The notes below the pieces were generated by a model, which worked only from the letters and a program-made list of their open reading frames with translations, had not been told where the DNA came from and searched no databases. Positions 24,282 to 32,041 of a stretch of 64,000 nucleotides of DNA are shown piece after piece. A program made the position numbers and the translations under genes. The stretch is taken from assembly GCF_947499065.1 (NCBI RefSeq), contig NZ_CANMMT010000008.1:82052-146051 (forward strand), given 5' to 3'. Each line of letters begins with the position of its first letter. Position 1 is the first letter of the stretch. The DNA is from an uncultured Tenacibaculum sp. (GTDB lineage Bacteria > Bacteroidota > Bacteroidia > Flavobacteriales > Flavobacteriaceae).

Positions 24282-25487
24282 ATGGGCTTAAAACAAAATT
24301 TACATAATTTAAAAGAAAAGTATAAAGGAACTAAAATGGCTCCGCTATTTAATGGTTTCCATACTTTCTTATACTTGCCAAATGAGACAACTCACGGAGG
24401 AACTCATATCAAGGCAGCAGATGATTTAAAACGTACAATGAATATAGTAATTATGGCATTAGTTCCATGTTTACTATTTGGTATGTTTAATGCAGGATAT
24501 CAACACCACGCAGCTATCAATGGATTTACAGAAGGAATGTCTTTCTTCAGTGGAGAATTTTGGAACTTAGACAATTTATTAGTCGGAGCAGCTAAAATAT
24601 TACCATTAGTAATTGTTTCTTATGTTGTTGGTTTAGCAATAGAATTTGTGTTCTGTATCATTAAAGGACACGAAATAGAAGAAGGATACTTAGTAACAGG
24701 AATGTTAGTTCCGTTAATTGTACCAATAGATTTACCATTATGGATGTTAGCAGTTGCAGTTGCATTTGGAGTTGTAATTGGTAAAGAAGTATTTGGAGGA
24801 ACAGGAATGAATATCTTAAATCCAGCATTAACAATCCGTGCATTTTTATTCTTCGCATATCCAACTTGGATGTCAGGAGATAAAGTATGGGTAGCTGGAG
24901 CAAGAGAATTAGCTGGAACTGCTGATGCTATTTCAGGAGAAACAATGTTAGGAAGTTTAGCTCAAAATGCTACAACTAATTTCTCAGTTTCAGATATGTT
25001 CTTTGGATTTATTCCAGGTTCAGTAGGAGAAACATCAACTTTCTTAATTTTATTAGGAGGTTTATTCTTAATCTTTACAAAAATTGGTAGCTGGAGAATT
25101 ATGTTATCTTCAGTAATTGGAGCCTTAGTAATGGGATTCATCTTTAACCAAGTTGTAGAAATGGGATGGATTGGTGAAACAAGCAAGTTTTACGGATTAA
25201 TGAGTTTAGACTTCTGGAAACATTTATTAATTGGTGGTTTTGCATTTGGAGCAGTTTATATGGCTACAGATCCAGTATCGGCTGCACAAACAAACAAAGG
25301 GAAATGGATTTACGGTTTCTTCATTGGATTTATTTCAATCATGATCCGTGTATTTAACCCAGCTTATCCAGAAGGAGTAATGTTAGCTATTTTATTAATG
25401 AACGTATTTGCTCCAACAATTGATCACTATGTGGTTCAAGGAAATGTTAAGAGAAGATTAAAACGTGCTAAAGTTAAAACTGCCTAA
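24282..25487 (+). CDS. nqrB: Na+-NQR subunit B, FMN-carrying, with SGET at the flavin site
   Basis: 401-residue membrane subunit with about ten helices. It carries one covalent FMN and takes part in Na+ translocation. The expected flavin-attachment motif is D-x-x-S-G-A-T; here residues 215-221 read DAISGET, with the acceptor threonine as Thr221 kept and the preceding Ala replaced by Glu. Later landmarks are MATDPVSAAQTNKGKWIYGF and RVFNPAYPEGVMLAILLMNVFAP. Its stop is two bases before the nqrC ATG. ApbE, which would attach the flavin, is not in the window. Confidence 0.97.
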   Translation: MGLKQNLHNLKEKYKGTKMAPLFNGFHTFLYLPNETTHGGTHIKAADDLKRTMNIVIMALVPCLLFGMFNAGYQHHAAINGFTEGMSFFSGEFWNLDNLLVGAAKILPLVIVSYVVGLAIEFVFCIIKGHEIEEGYLVTGMLVPLIVPIDLPLWMLAVAVAFGVVIGKEVFGGTGMNILNPALTIRAFLFFAYPTWMSGDKVWVAGARELAGTADAISGETMLGSLAQNATTNFSVSDMFFGFIPGSVGETSTFLILLGGLFLIFTKIGSWRIMLSSVIGALVMGFIFNQVVEMGWIGETSKFYGLMSLDFWKHLLIGGFAFGAVYMATDPVSAAQTNKGKWIYGFFIGFISIMIRVFNPAYPEGVMLAILLMNVFAPTIDHYVVQGNVKRRLKRAKVKTA

Positions 25488-25489
25488 TT

Positions 25490-26251
25490 ATGAGTAAGAA
25501 AACAGAAAGCAATGGATATACACTACTTTTTGCCATAGGTATGGTATTAGTAGTAGGGGCTTTGTTAGCGTTTACAGCATCATCGCTTCGACCAATGATT
25601 GACGGAAATAAACGTATAGAAAAGCAACAAAATATTTTATACGCAATGGGTGTAAATGAAAACGATGAAAGCAGTGCAATCTTTGTTTCAAAAGACAAAG
25701 TAGCTGATGAGTTTTCAAAATACATCAAAAAACAATTAGTTATTGAAGGAGACAAAGTAACTGAAGATGATAAAGCGTATTTAATTGATGTTAAAAAACA
25801 ACAAACTTCTGCAAAAGCAGGAAATGTAAGAAAGTTACCATTATTTGTTGGTGAAAAAGACGGTAAAACGTTTTATATAGCACCAATTAGAGGTAAAGGT
25901 CTTTGGGATGCTATTTGGGGATATGTTGCAATGGATGCAAATATGGTAGTTCAAGGAGCTTTCTTCGATCACAAAGGAGAAACACCAGGATTAGGAGCTA
26001 ACATTAAGCAACGTTATTTTATGGACGATTTTATCGGTGAAAATTTAATGAGCAATGGTGTTTTTAAAGGAATTACTGTTTCTAAATCGAATAACGACCC
26101 GAAGAATGAAGATAAAAATGATAATGAAGTAGATGCAATTGCAGGAGCTACAATTACTGGAGACGGTGTTGCTGCTATGATTAAGTCAGAGTTAGGATTA
26201 TACTTACCTTTCTTCAAGTCATTAAAAGAATCTAATAAAATAAAATTATAA
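25490..26251 (+). CDS. nqrC: Na+-NQR subunit C, covalent FMN subunit
   Basis: One N-terminal membrane anchor (LLFAIGMVLVVGALLAFTA), then a periplasmic domain with IRGKGLWDAIWGYVAM and HKGETPGLGANI. The flavin-attachment motif is DAIAGAT, residues 215-221, with Thr221 the FMN acceptor, followed by ITGDGVAAMI. Standard length (253). NqrC hands electrons between the Fe-S centre and the NqrB flavin. Four bases before nqrD, so co-translated. Confidence 0.97.
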   Translation: MSKKTESNGYTLLFAIGMVLVVGALLAFTASSLRPMIDGNKRIEKQQNILYAMGVNENDESSAIFVSKDKVADEFSKYIKKQLVIEGDKVTEDDKAYLIDVKKQQTSAKAGNVRKLPLFVGEKDGKTFYIAPIRGKGLWDAIWGYVAMDANMVVQGAFFDHKGETPGLGANIKQRYFMDDFIGENLMSNGVFKGITVSKSNNDPKNEDKNDNEVDAIAGATITGDGVAAMIKSELGLYLPFFKSLKESNKIKL

Positions 26252-26254
26252 GAT

Positions 26255-26899
26255 ATGGGACTTTTATCAAAGAAAGACGCAGCGTTAATTACTGACCCAT
26301 TAGCAGATAATAACCCAATTACAATTCAAGTATTAGGTATTTGTTCTGCATTAGCAATTACAGCAGAGTTAAAGGCATCTATTGTAATGTCTATTTCTGT
26401 ATTATTTGTATTAGGAATAGGAAATGTAGTAATCTCTTTAATGAGAAACATTATACCATCAAAAATTAGAATTATTGTACAGTTAGTAGTAGTAGCTGCT
26501 TTAGTAATTATCGTAGATCAGGTATTAAAGGCTTTTGCTTATGAATTAAGTAAAACTTTATCTGTATTCGTAGGATTAATTATTACCAACTGTATTATCA
26601 TGGGGCGTTTTGAAGCATTTGCTTTAGGAAATGGGCCATGGAGATCATTTTTAGATGGAATTGGAAATGCTTTAGGATATGCTGTAATTTTAATTGCAGT
26701 AGGTTTCTTTAGAGAATTGTTAGGTTCTGGTACTTTATTAGGATTTAAAGTATTAGGAGACCCAATTGAAAAGACTGGATTATATTCTATTGGATATGAG
26801 AATAACGGATTCATGTTATTATCACCAATGGCATTAATCGTTGTAGGTATTATTATTTGGGTACAACGTAGTAGAAACAAAGCATTAATTGAAGACTAA
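26255..26899 (+). CDS. nqrD: Na+-NQR subunit D
   Basis: 214-residue six-helix membrane protein. The cysteines that bind the membrane-embedded iron-sulphur centre with NqrE are visible at about residue 30 (LGICSALAIT) and 113 (TNCIIMGR). Also present are a DPxxDNNPITIQVLG start and FRELLGSGTLLG near the middle. Belongs to the RnfE/NqrD family; the operon context makes it NqrD. Confidence 0.96.
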   Translation: MGLLSKKDAALITDPLADNNPITIQVLGICSALAITAELKASIVMSISVLFVLGIGNVVISLMRNIIPSKIRIIVQLVVVAALVIIVDQVLKAFAYELSKTLSVFVGLIITNCIIMGRFEAFALGNGPWRSFLDGIGNALGYAVILIAVGFFRELLGSGTLLGFKVLGDPIEKTGLYSIGYENNGFMLLSPMALIVVGIIIWVQRSRNKALIED

Positions 26900-26930
26900 C
26901 ATAGTTAGGATTCATTAAAAAATATAGAAA

Positions 26931-27668
26931 ATGGAACATATAGAATTATTTTTCAAGTCGATATTTATAGATAACATGGTTTTTGCTACGTTCTTAGGAA
27001 TGTGTTCTTACTTAGCAGTATCTAAAAAAGTATCAACAGCTGTAGGTTTAGGAGCTGCTGTAATATTCGTATTAGCAGTAACTGTACCAATTAACTGGTT
27101 GTTAGATCAATATTTATTACAGCCAGGAGCTTTATCTTGGTTGGGAGCAGAGTATGCAGACTATGATTTAAGTTTCTTATCATTTATCATGTTTATTGCA
27201 ACAATTGCAACCATGGTACAATTAGTAGAAATTATTGTAGAGAAATTTGCACCAGCTTTATACAACTCTTTAGGTATTTTCTTACCATTAATTGCAGTAA
27301 ACTGTGCAATTTTAGGAGGATCTTTATTTATGCAATCTCGTGAAATTCCAACATTAGGTTTATCATTAACTTATGGAATTGGATCAGGAATTGGATGGTT
27401 TTTAGCAATTTTAGCTATTGCTGCGATTCGTGAAAAAATTAGATATTCATCTGTACCACCAGCGTTAAGAGGATTAGGAATCACTTTTATCATCACTGGT
27501 TTAATGGCTATCGGATTCATGAGTTTTGGTGGAATGTTAACAGGAGGAGATGACGAAGGAAAAAAAGAAGAAGCTCCTAAAGCAGAAATCAAAATAGAAG
27601 AGAAGAAGCAAGAGGTAAAAGAGGATGCTAAAGAATTAGCTGATAACACTAAAAAAATTACAGAATAA
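26931..27668 (+). CDS. nqrE: Na+-NQR subunit E with extra charged tail
   Basis: Six-helix RnfA/NqrE protein. Cluster cysteines lie at about residue 25 ([11 protein letters not shown]) and 125 (VNCAILGG), matching those of NqrD. The core ends around GMLTGG. It is followed by some 40 residues rich in K and E ([10 protein letters not shown] and on), so the protein is 245 rather than about 200 residues. The tail is a plausible lineage-specific addition of unknown role. Its stop overlaps the nqrF start by one base. Confidence 0.95.
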   Translation: MEHIELFFKSIFIDNMVFATFLGMCSYLAVSKKVSTAVGLGAAVIFVLAVTVPINWLLDQYLLQPGALSWLGAEYADYDLSFLSFIMFIATIATMVQLVEIIVEKFAPALYNSLGIFLPLIAVNCAILGGSLFMQSREIPTLGLSLTYGIGSGIGWFLAILAIAAIREKIRYSSVPPALRGLGITFIITGLMAIGFMSFGGMLTGGDDEGKKEEAPKAEIKIEEKKQEVKEDAKELADNTKKITE

Positions 27669-28984
27669 TGATGTTTTTAGAAGTAAGTACTGGAGGAACA
27701 GTAGCTGTAACTGTAGTAGCATTCTTAGCAATTGTATTAGTTTTAGTAGGATTGTTATTATTTGTAAAACAAAAATTAGCACCATCGGGACCTGTAAAGA
27801 TTACGATTAACGGTGATAAAACAATTGAAGTAGCTTCAGGAGGTACCTTATTATCTACCTTAGGAAACGAAAAAATCTTCTTACCATCAGCATGTGGTGG
27901 AGGTGGATCATGTGTACAATGTGAGTGTCACGTAAATTCAGGTGGAGGTGAAGCTTTACCAACAGAAACTCCTCACTTTACACGTAAAGAATTACAACAC
28001 GGTATCCGTTTAGCATGTCAAGTAAAAGTAAAACAAGACATGGATATTTCTATTCCTGAAGAAATTTTTGGAATTAAGAAATGGGAAGCAACAGTAGTAC
28101 GTAACTATAACGTAGCAACTTTTATTAAGGAATTCGTAGTTGAAATTCCTGAAGAAATGGACTATAAAGCTGGAGGGTATATTCAGATTGAAATTCCGGA
28201 GTGTGAGATTAAATATTCAGATATGGATATTACAGCACATCCACAAGATCATCCAGGTGAACCAAATAAATTTGAGGCTGATTGGGATAAGTTTAATCTT
28301 AGACCATTAGTAATGAAGAATACTGAAATAGTAGAAAGAGCATATTCTATGGCTTCTTACCCTGCAGAAGGGCGTGAAATCATGTTAAATGTTCGTGTTG
28401 CAACACCTCCTTTCGACCGCGCTAAAGGTGGATGGATGGATGTTAATCCAGGTGTAGCATCATCTTATATTTTCAACCAAAAACCAGGAGATAAAGTAAC
28501 TATTTCAGGACCTTATGGTGAGTTCTTTATCAATGAATCTGAAGCAGAAATGTTATATGTAGGTGGAGGAGCTGGTATGGCACCAATGCGTTCGCACATT
28601 TATCACTTATTTAAAACTTTAAAAACTGGTAGAAAAGTAACATATTGGTATGGAGGTCGTTCTAAAGCAGAATTATTCTACATTCACTACTTTAGAGCAT
28701 TAGAAAAAGATTTTCCAAACTTTAAGTTCTACTTAGCTTTATCAGAGCCTTTAGAACAAGATAACTGGAAAGTTAAGGCAGATATTCATGATGAGGCTGG
28801 AGATGGTTTCGTTGGGTTTATTCACCAAGTTGTGATAGACCAATATTTATCTAAACATGATGCACCAGAAGATTTAGAATTATACTTCTGTGGACCACCA
28901 TTAATGAACAAAGCAGTACAAAAAATGGGAGAAGATTTTGGTCTTGATGACGAAAACATCCGATTTGATGACTTTGGAGGATAG
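27668..28984 (+). CDS. nqrF: Na+-NQR subunit F (NADH entry)
   Basis: Electron input subunit. After an N-terminal helix there is a 2Fe-2S ferredoxin domain with ligands Cys76, Cys82 and Cys85 ([13 protein letters not shown]) and Cys117 (LACQVKV). The FAD site is RAYSMASYP, and the NAD(P)H-binding site has [13 protein letters not shown] and [11 protein letters not shown]. The FeS-FAD order and ~438 aa length are canonical. Last gene, followed by a perfect terminator. Confidence 0.97.
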   Translation: MMFLEVSTGGTVAVTVVAFLAIVLVLVGLLLFVKQKLAPSGPVKITINGDKTIEVASGGTLLSTLGNEKIFLPSACGGGGSCVQCECHVNSGGGEALPTETPHFTRKELQHGIRLACQVKVKQDMDISIPEEIFGIKKWEATVVRNYNVATFIKEFVVEIPEEMDYKAGGYIQIEIPECEIKYSDMDITAHPQDHPGEPNKFEADWDKFNLRPLVMKNTEIVERAYSMASYPAEGREIMLNVRVATPPFDRAKGGWMDVNPGVASSYIFNQKPGDKVTISGPYGEFFINESEAEMLYVGGGAGMAPMRSHIYHLFKTLKTGRKVTYWYGGRSKAELFYIHYFRALEKDFPNFKFYLALSEPLEQDNWKVKADIHDEAGDGFVGFIHQVVIDQYLSKHDAPEDLELYFCGPPLMNKAVQKMGEDFGLDDENIRFDDFGG

Positions 28985-29006
28985 AATTAATTTTTTCTTA
29001 TATAAT

Positions 29007-29036
29007 AAAAAACCAACGCTTAAGCGTTGGTTTTTT
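29007..29036 (+). terminator. Terminator of the nqr operon
   Basis: AAAAAACCAACGCTTAAGCG, then TTGGTTTTTT. It is one perfect palindrome, with the loop formed by the central bases, ending in a T6 run. Confidence 0.92.
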
Positions 29037-29110
29037 GCTTTTTAGAAGTAATTTGAAGCTATTCGGAAAGTATCTAGGTTGTAATTCTATGTTTTTAATG
29101 AAACTTGCTC

Positions 29111-29139
29111 TTAAAATCACCCATTACGGGTAATTTTAA
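29111..29139. promoter_or_regulatory. 12-bp inverted repeat before the small zinc-ribbon gene
   Basis: TTAAAATCACCC, five bases, then GGGTAATTTTAA, with a single mismatch. It lies 38 bases before the ATG, where an operator would be. Confidence 0.4.
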
Positions 29140-29176
29140 GGGGGTAATTAATTAATACTTTGGAACAAAAATAATC

Positions 29177-29335
29177 ATGAGTTGTCCGAGATGTAATTCA
29201 AAATATTTAAGGGTAAAGAAAAAAACAGTTATTCAAAAACTATTTTCATCTAGTAGAAAATATAAATGCTTTCATTGTAAGTGTATTTTTATGAGGGTGT
29301 TTTTGATGAATAAAGTTTATTTTTTTTCAAAATAA
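29177..29335 (+). CDS. 52-residue zinc-ribbon protein
   Basis: A short ORF with two CxxC pairs: CPRC at residues 3-6 and CFHC at residues 31-34, plus a further Cys36. It reads MSCPRCNSKYLRVKKKT, then QKLFSSSRKYKCFHCKCIFM. The spacing is typical of a zinc ribbon. There is a basic region between the two knuckles and a hydrophobic tail. Possibly a small regulator or nucleic-acid-binding protein. It is short enough to have been missed by gene finders. No family assigned. Confidence 0.6.
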   Translation: MSCPRCNSKYLRVKKKTVIQKLFSSSRKYKCFHCKCIFMRVFLMNKVYFFSK

Positions 29336-29343
29336 TATAGATG

Positions 29344-29373
29344 TTGTACTTGGTGATAGAAACCGTACCTTTG
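29344..29373 (+). promoter_or_regulatory. Bacteroidota-type promoter of the DEAD-box gene
   Basis: TTG at 29344-29346, 19 bases, then TACCTTTG at 29366-29373. Both elements match the -33 TTG / -7 TAnnTTTG consensus at the expected spacing, 16 bases before the ATG. Confidence 0.75.
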
Positions 29374-29389
29374 CACAAATTTTGCATAA

Positions 29390-30745
29390 ATGATTTCTTT
29401 TCAGGATTTAGACTTATCAAACGCGTTACGCAATTCAATAGAAGACCTTGGTTTTGTTAATCCAACACCAATACAAGAACAAGCTTATCCTATTATAAGA
29501 TCGGGTAAAGATGTTGTAGGTATAGCACAAACAGGTACAGGTAAAACATTTGCTTACATGTTGCCAATACTTAGAGATTTAAAGTTCTCTAAACAGCAGC
29601 ATCCTAGAGTACTTGTTTTAGTACCAACACGTGAGTTAGTAGTTCAGGTAGTTGAAGAAATAGAGAAATTAGCAAAATACATGACATTGCGAACAATAGG
29701 TGTTTATGGAGGAGTAAACTTAAATCGCCATAAGGAAGCTGTTATGCAAGGAGCAGATATTATAGTAGCTACACCTGGACGTTTATATGATTTAGCATTG
29801 AGTAATGTGTTAAAGTTGAAATCAATTCAGAAGCTAGTAATTGATGAAGTAGATGTAATGTTAGATTTAGGGTTTAGATTTCAATTGCTAAACATTTTTG
29901 ATATACTTCCTCCAAGACGTCAAAATATTATGTTTTCAGCAACAATGACTGAAGATGTAGAGGCTTTAATTGATGATTTCTTTATAGCTCCTAAGAAAAT
30001 AGCAATAGCAGTAAGTGGTACGCCATTAGACAACATAAAACAAGTATGCTATGATGTTCCAAACTTTTATACAAAGGTTAATTTATTAAACGAATTATTA
30101 TTAGATAAATCAGAGTTTAGTAAAGTATTAATTTTTGCGCCTAATAAACGAAATGCTGATAGATTATTTGAATGTGTAAAAGAGGAGTATCCTTCACAAT
30201 CATGTGTAATCCATTCAAATAAGACTCAAAACTATCGTTTACGATCAATTGAGCAGTTTAATAAAGGAGAAAAGAGAATTTTAATAGCTACAGACGTTAT
30301 TGCACGTGGTTTAGACTTAGAAGAAGTTACACATGTAATAAATTTTAACACACCACATTTCCCAGAAAACTACATGCATAGAATTGGTCGTACAGGACGA
30401 GCAGAGCATGAGGGAAAAACAATATTATTTTCAACAGAAAAAGAACAAGAGGCTAAAAAGAGAATCGAAGAATTAATGAATTATGAGATTCCTAAGTTAG
30501 AGATTCCAGAGCAAGTTGAAATAACGAAACAATTAACTGAAGAAGAGCGACCGAAAGAAGAGAGAGAAATCTCTAAAAATAGAACATCACAAGAGTATGT
30601 TCCTGGTCCAGCTTTTCATGAAAAGAAAGAGAAAAATAAAAAAACAAACCAAGGAGGTTCTTATAGAAGAGAAATTGCTAAAAAGTATAAAAAGCCTAAG
30701 ACAAGAGGAGATAAAAACTATAATAAAAGAAACAAAAGAAAGTAA
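29390..30745 (+). CDS. DEAD-box family RNA helicase with a DEVD box
   Basis: 451-residue superfamily 2 RNA helicase. Q motif near residues 21-30 (GFVNPTPIQE), Walker A AQTGTGKT (46-53), Ia PTREL, motif II DEVD at 151-154 (DEAD in most relatives), SAT at 182-184, and the C-terminal HRIGRTGRA. A basic C-terminal extension (EKKEKNKKTNQGG and KKYKKPKTRGDKNYNKRNKR) probably binds RNA. Likely ribosome assembly or mRNA turnover; the specific subfamily is not certain. It overlaps the next gene at 30745. Confidence 0.93.
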   Translation: MISFQDLDLSNALRNSIEDLGFVNPTPIQEQAYPIIRSGKDVVGIAQTGTGKTFAYMLPILRDLKFSKQQHPRVLVLVPTRELVVQVVEEIEKLAKYMTLRTIGVYGGVNLNRHKEAVMQGADIIVATPGRLYDLALSNVLKLKSIQKLVIDEVDVMLDLGFRFQLLNIFDILPPRRQNIMFSATMTEDVEALIDDFFIAPKKIAIAVSGTPLDNIKQVCYDVPNFYTKVNLLNELLLDKSEFSKVLIFAPNKRNADRLFECVKEEYPSQSCVIHSNKTQNYRLRSIEQFNKGEKRILIATDVIARGLDLEEVTHVINFNTPHFPENYMHRIGRTGRAEHEGKTILFSTEKEQEAKKRIEELMNYEIPKLEIPEQVEITKQLTEEERPKEEREISKNRTSQEYVPGPAFHEKKEKNKKTNQGGSYRREIAKKYKKPKTRGDKNYNKRNKRK

Positions 30746-31104
30746 TGAGAGCACTTACAGAGCAAGAACTTCATAATTTAGGAATGAATATTGTGGGGAA
30801 AGAACTGCAAGAAAAAGGCTTTGAATTTGTTGCAATTAATAGTGAGCTTAAAAGGCACCCTCAGTTTGTTTTATTTAAAAAAGGAGAGCCTACAATCTTT
30901 GTTATTGTGAAAACTACTAATAATATTCAATCACCAGAGGAATATGATGTTTTATGGATGGAGACATTTAAAGAGCATGCTAAAAAGCAAAATGCCAAAG
31001 TTTGGTTTGCAGGTGTAGGTATAGCAAATGCAGAAAGTGTAGATCTGCCAGTTTTTAAGGATCAGCCATACTATGTGGCGTTTAATGACTTCATAAAGTT
31101 TTAA
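30745..31104 (+). CDS. Hypothetical protein translationally coupled to the helicase
   Basis: 119-residue soluble protein starting MRALTEQELHNLGMNIVGKEL, within the TAATG that ends the helicase gene. It has an alpha/beta pattern with VIVKTTNNIQSPEEYDVLWM and KVWFAGVGIANAESVDLP, and C-terminal aromatic residues (PYYVAFNDFIKF). It is not NqrF despite the proximity to nqr: no Fe-S or FAD motif exists. Function unknown; the coupling suggests a partner of the helicase, though this arrangement alone is weak evidence. Confidence 0.75.
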   Translation: MRALTEQELHNLGMNIVGKELQEKGFEFVAINSELKRHPQFVLFKKGEPTIFVIVKTTNNIQSPEEYDVLWMETFKEHAKKQNAKVWFAGVGIANAESVDLPVFKDQPYYVAFNDFIKF

Positions 31105-31151
31105 AAATATTGTTTTTATAGATTGTGTTTAACAAATTATAAAACACTCAA

Positions 31152-31186
31152 TACCATTTATACATAATAATTTACCATTCATACAT
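31152..31186 (+). promoter_or_regulatory. Pair of LytTR/AlgR-like direct repeats upstream of small peptide gene
   Basis: TACCATTTATACAT at 31152-31165 and TACCATTCATACAT at 31173-31186, 13 of 14 identical and 21 bases start to start. The CCATTCAT core is the same as in the pair at 9278-9310. They lie 38 bases before the -7 box. The region also has a long imperfect inverted repeat, AAAACACTCAATACC against GGTATACAGTGTTTT (31141-31216). Confidence 0.55.
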
Positions 31187-31224
31187 GGTTTTGTATTTAA
31201 CTGGTATACAGTGTTTTAAATCCT

Positions 31225-31232
31225 TATATTTG
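31225..31232 (+). promoter_or_regulatory. -7 promoter box of the small peptide gene
   Basis: TATATTTG, a perfect TAnnTTTG, 26 bases before the ATG at 31259. No -33 TTG at 17-23 bases upstream, which fits a promoter that needs an activator. Confidence 0.55.
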
Positions 31233-31258
31233 CATAAGGGGAATTAATAAATACAATC

Positions 31259-31360
31259 ATGAAAAAAAGATTACTTAAGGGGATTCAAAATTTTTTTAAA
31301 AACATTTTAGCTCGGTTAGCTGAGTTTGGAAAAGCTGCTGGTTACGCAATTAACCATTAA
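31259..31360 (+). CDS. 33-residue cationic amphipathic peptide
   Basis: The ORF ATG (31259-31261) to TAA (31358-31360) encodes 33 residues. It starts MKKRLLKGIQNFF, continues KNILARLAEFGKAAG and ends YAINH. Basic residues (K2, K3, R4, K7, K14, R19, K25) and hydrophobic residues alternate with helix periodicity, with a single acid (E22). It has no signal peptide and no Cys. Its own promoter, direct repeats and terminator make it a discrete transcription unit. Candidates: signalling peptide, membrane-active peptide or a type I toxin. No sequence family assigned. Confidence 0.6.
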   Translation: MKKRLLKGIQNFFKNILARLAEFGKAAGYAINH

Positions 31361-31382
31361 GCGATAACAAATTTTGAAAAAG

Positions 31383-31417
31383 AAACACTCGTTTTATAGT
31401 AAGACGAGTGTTTTTTT
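31383..31417 (+). terminator. Terminator of the small peptide gene
   Basis: AACACTCGT, 11-base loop, ACGAGTGTT followed by a T-run. A 9-bp perfect stem 23 bases after the peptide stop codon. Confidence 0.85.
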
Positions 31418-31441
31418 GTGCTTTAATGTTAACTTTATAAA

Positions 31442-32014
31442 ATGGAAGAGTTACTATTAGAAATACAAGAATGTAAAATATGTGAAAATTTTATTAAGCC
31501 AAGACCAGTTGTGTTTGCAAGTAAAGACTCAAAAATCATTATAATAGGGCAAGCGCCAGGAACTAAAGTTCATAAATCAGGTATACCTTGGGATGATGCT
31601 AGTGGAAAGCAATTAAGAACTTGGCTAGGAGTTACCAATGAACAATTTTATAACGTTACTAATTTCGGGATTATTCCAATGGGGTTTTGTTATCCGGGAA
31701 AAGGAAAATCAGGAGATTTACCACCAAGAAAAGAATGTGCCCCCAAATGGCATAAGCTATTGATGAATAAGATGAAAAAGGTAGAATTGGTATTGTTAAT
31801 TGGGATGTATGCACAGAAATATTATTTAAAAGAAGAAGCTAAAAGAACATTAACAGATACAGTAAATCATTACGAAGAATATTTACCAAAGTATTTTGCT
31901 TTGCCACATCCATCTCCAAGAAATAGATTTTGGTTAACTAAAAATCCATGGTTTGAAAAGAATATTTTACCAGAATTAAAGAAAAAAGTAACAAAAATAA
32001 TATCGAGGAGCTAA
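31442..32014 (+). CDS. Uracil-DNA glycosylase family protein
   Basis: 190-residue UDG-superfamily enzyme for DNA base excision repair. The catalytic-loop-like motif IIIGQAPGTKVHKSGIPWDD, then ASGKQLRTWLGV, and the C-terminal HPSPRNRFW loop are those of the UDG-like family near family 4/5 (no four-Cys Fe-S cluster is obvious, though C12 and C15 are near the N-terminus). Exact substrate preference is not visible. It precedes hflX by 27 bases, but hflX has its own promoter. Confidence 0.85.
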   Translation: MEELLLEIQECKICENFIKPRPVVFASKDSKIIIIGQAPGTKVHKSGIPWDDASGKQLRTWLGVTNEQFYNVTNFGIIPMGFCYPGKGKSGDLPPRKECAPKWHKLLMNKMKKVELVLLIGMYAQKYYLKEEAKRTLTDTVNHYEEYLPKYFALPHPSPRNRFWLTKNPWFEKNILPELKKKVTKIISRS

Positions 32015-32027
32015 GTCGATAAATTTG

Positions 32028-32035
32028 TACTTTTG
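32028..32035 (+). promoter_or_regulatory. hflX: -7 promoter element of hflX
   Basis: TACTTTTG, seven bases before the ATG at 32042, so the transcript would be almost leaderless. Exact match to TAnnTTTG. Confidence 0.55.
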
Positions 32036-32041
32036 CAGCCT

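Noticed and set aside
30745..31104. Annotation as an NqrF-like subunit because of nearby nqr
   Set aside because: No ferredoxin cysteines, FAD or NAD motif; it is coupled to a helicase gene instead.
32033..32041. hflX start at the upstream TTG
   Set aside because: It would overlap the -7 promoter box; ATG 32042 is the normal HflX start.
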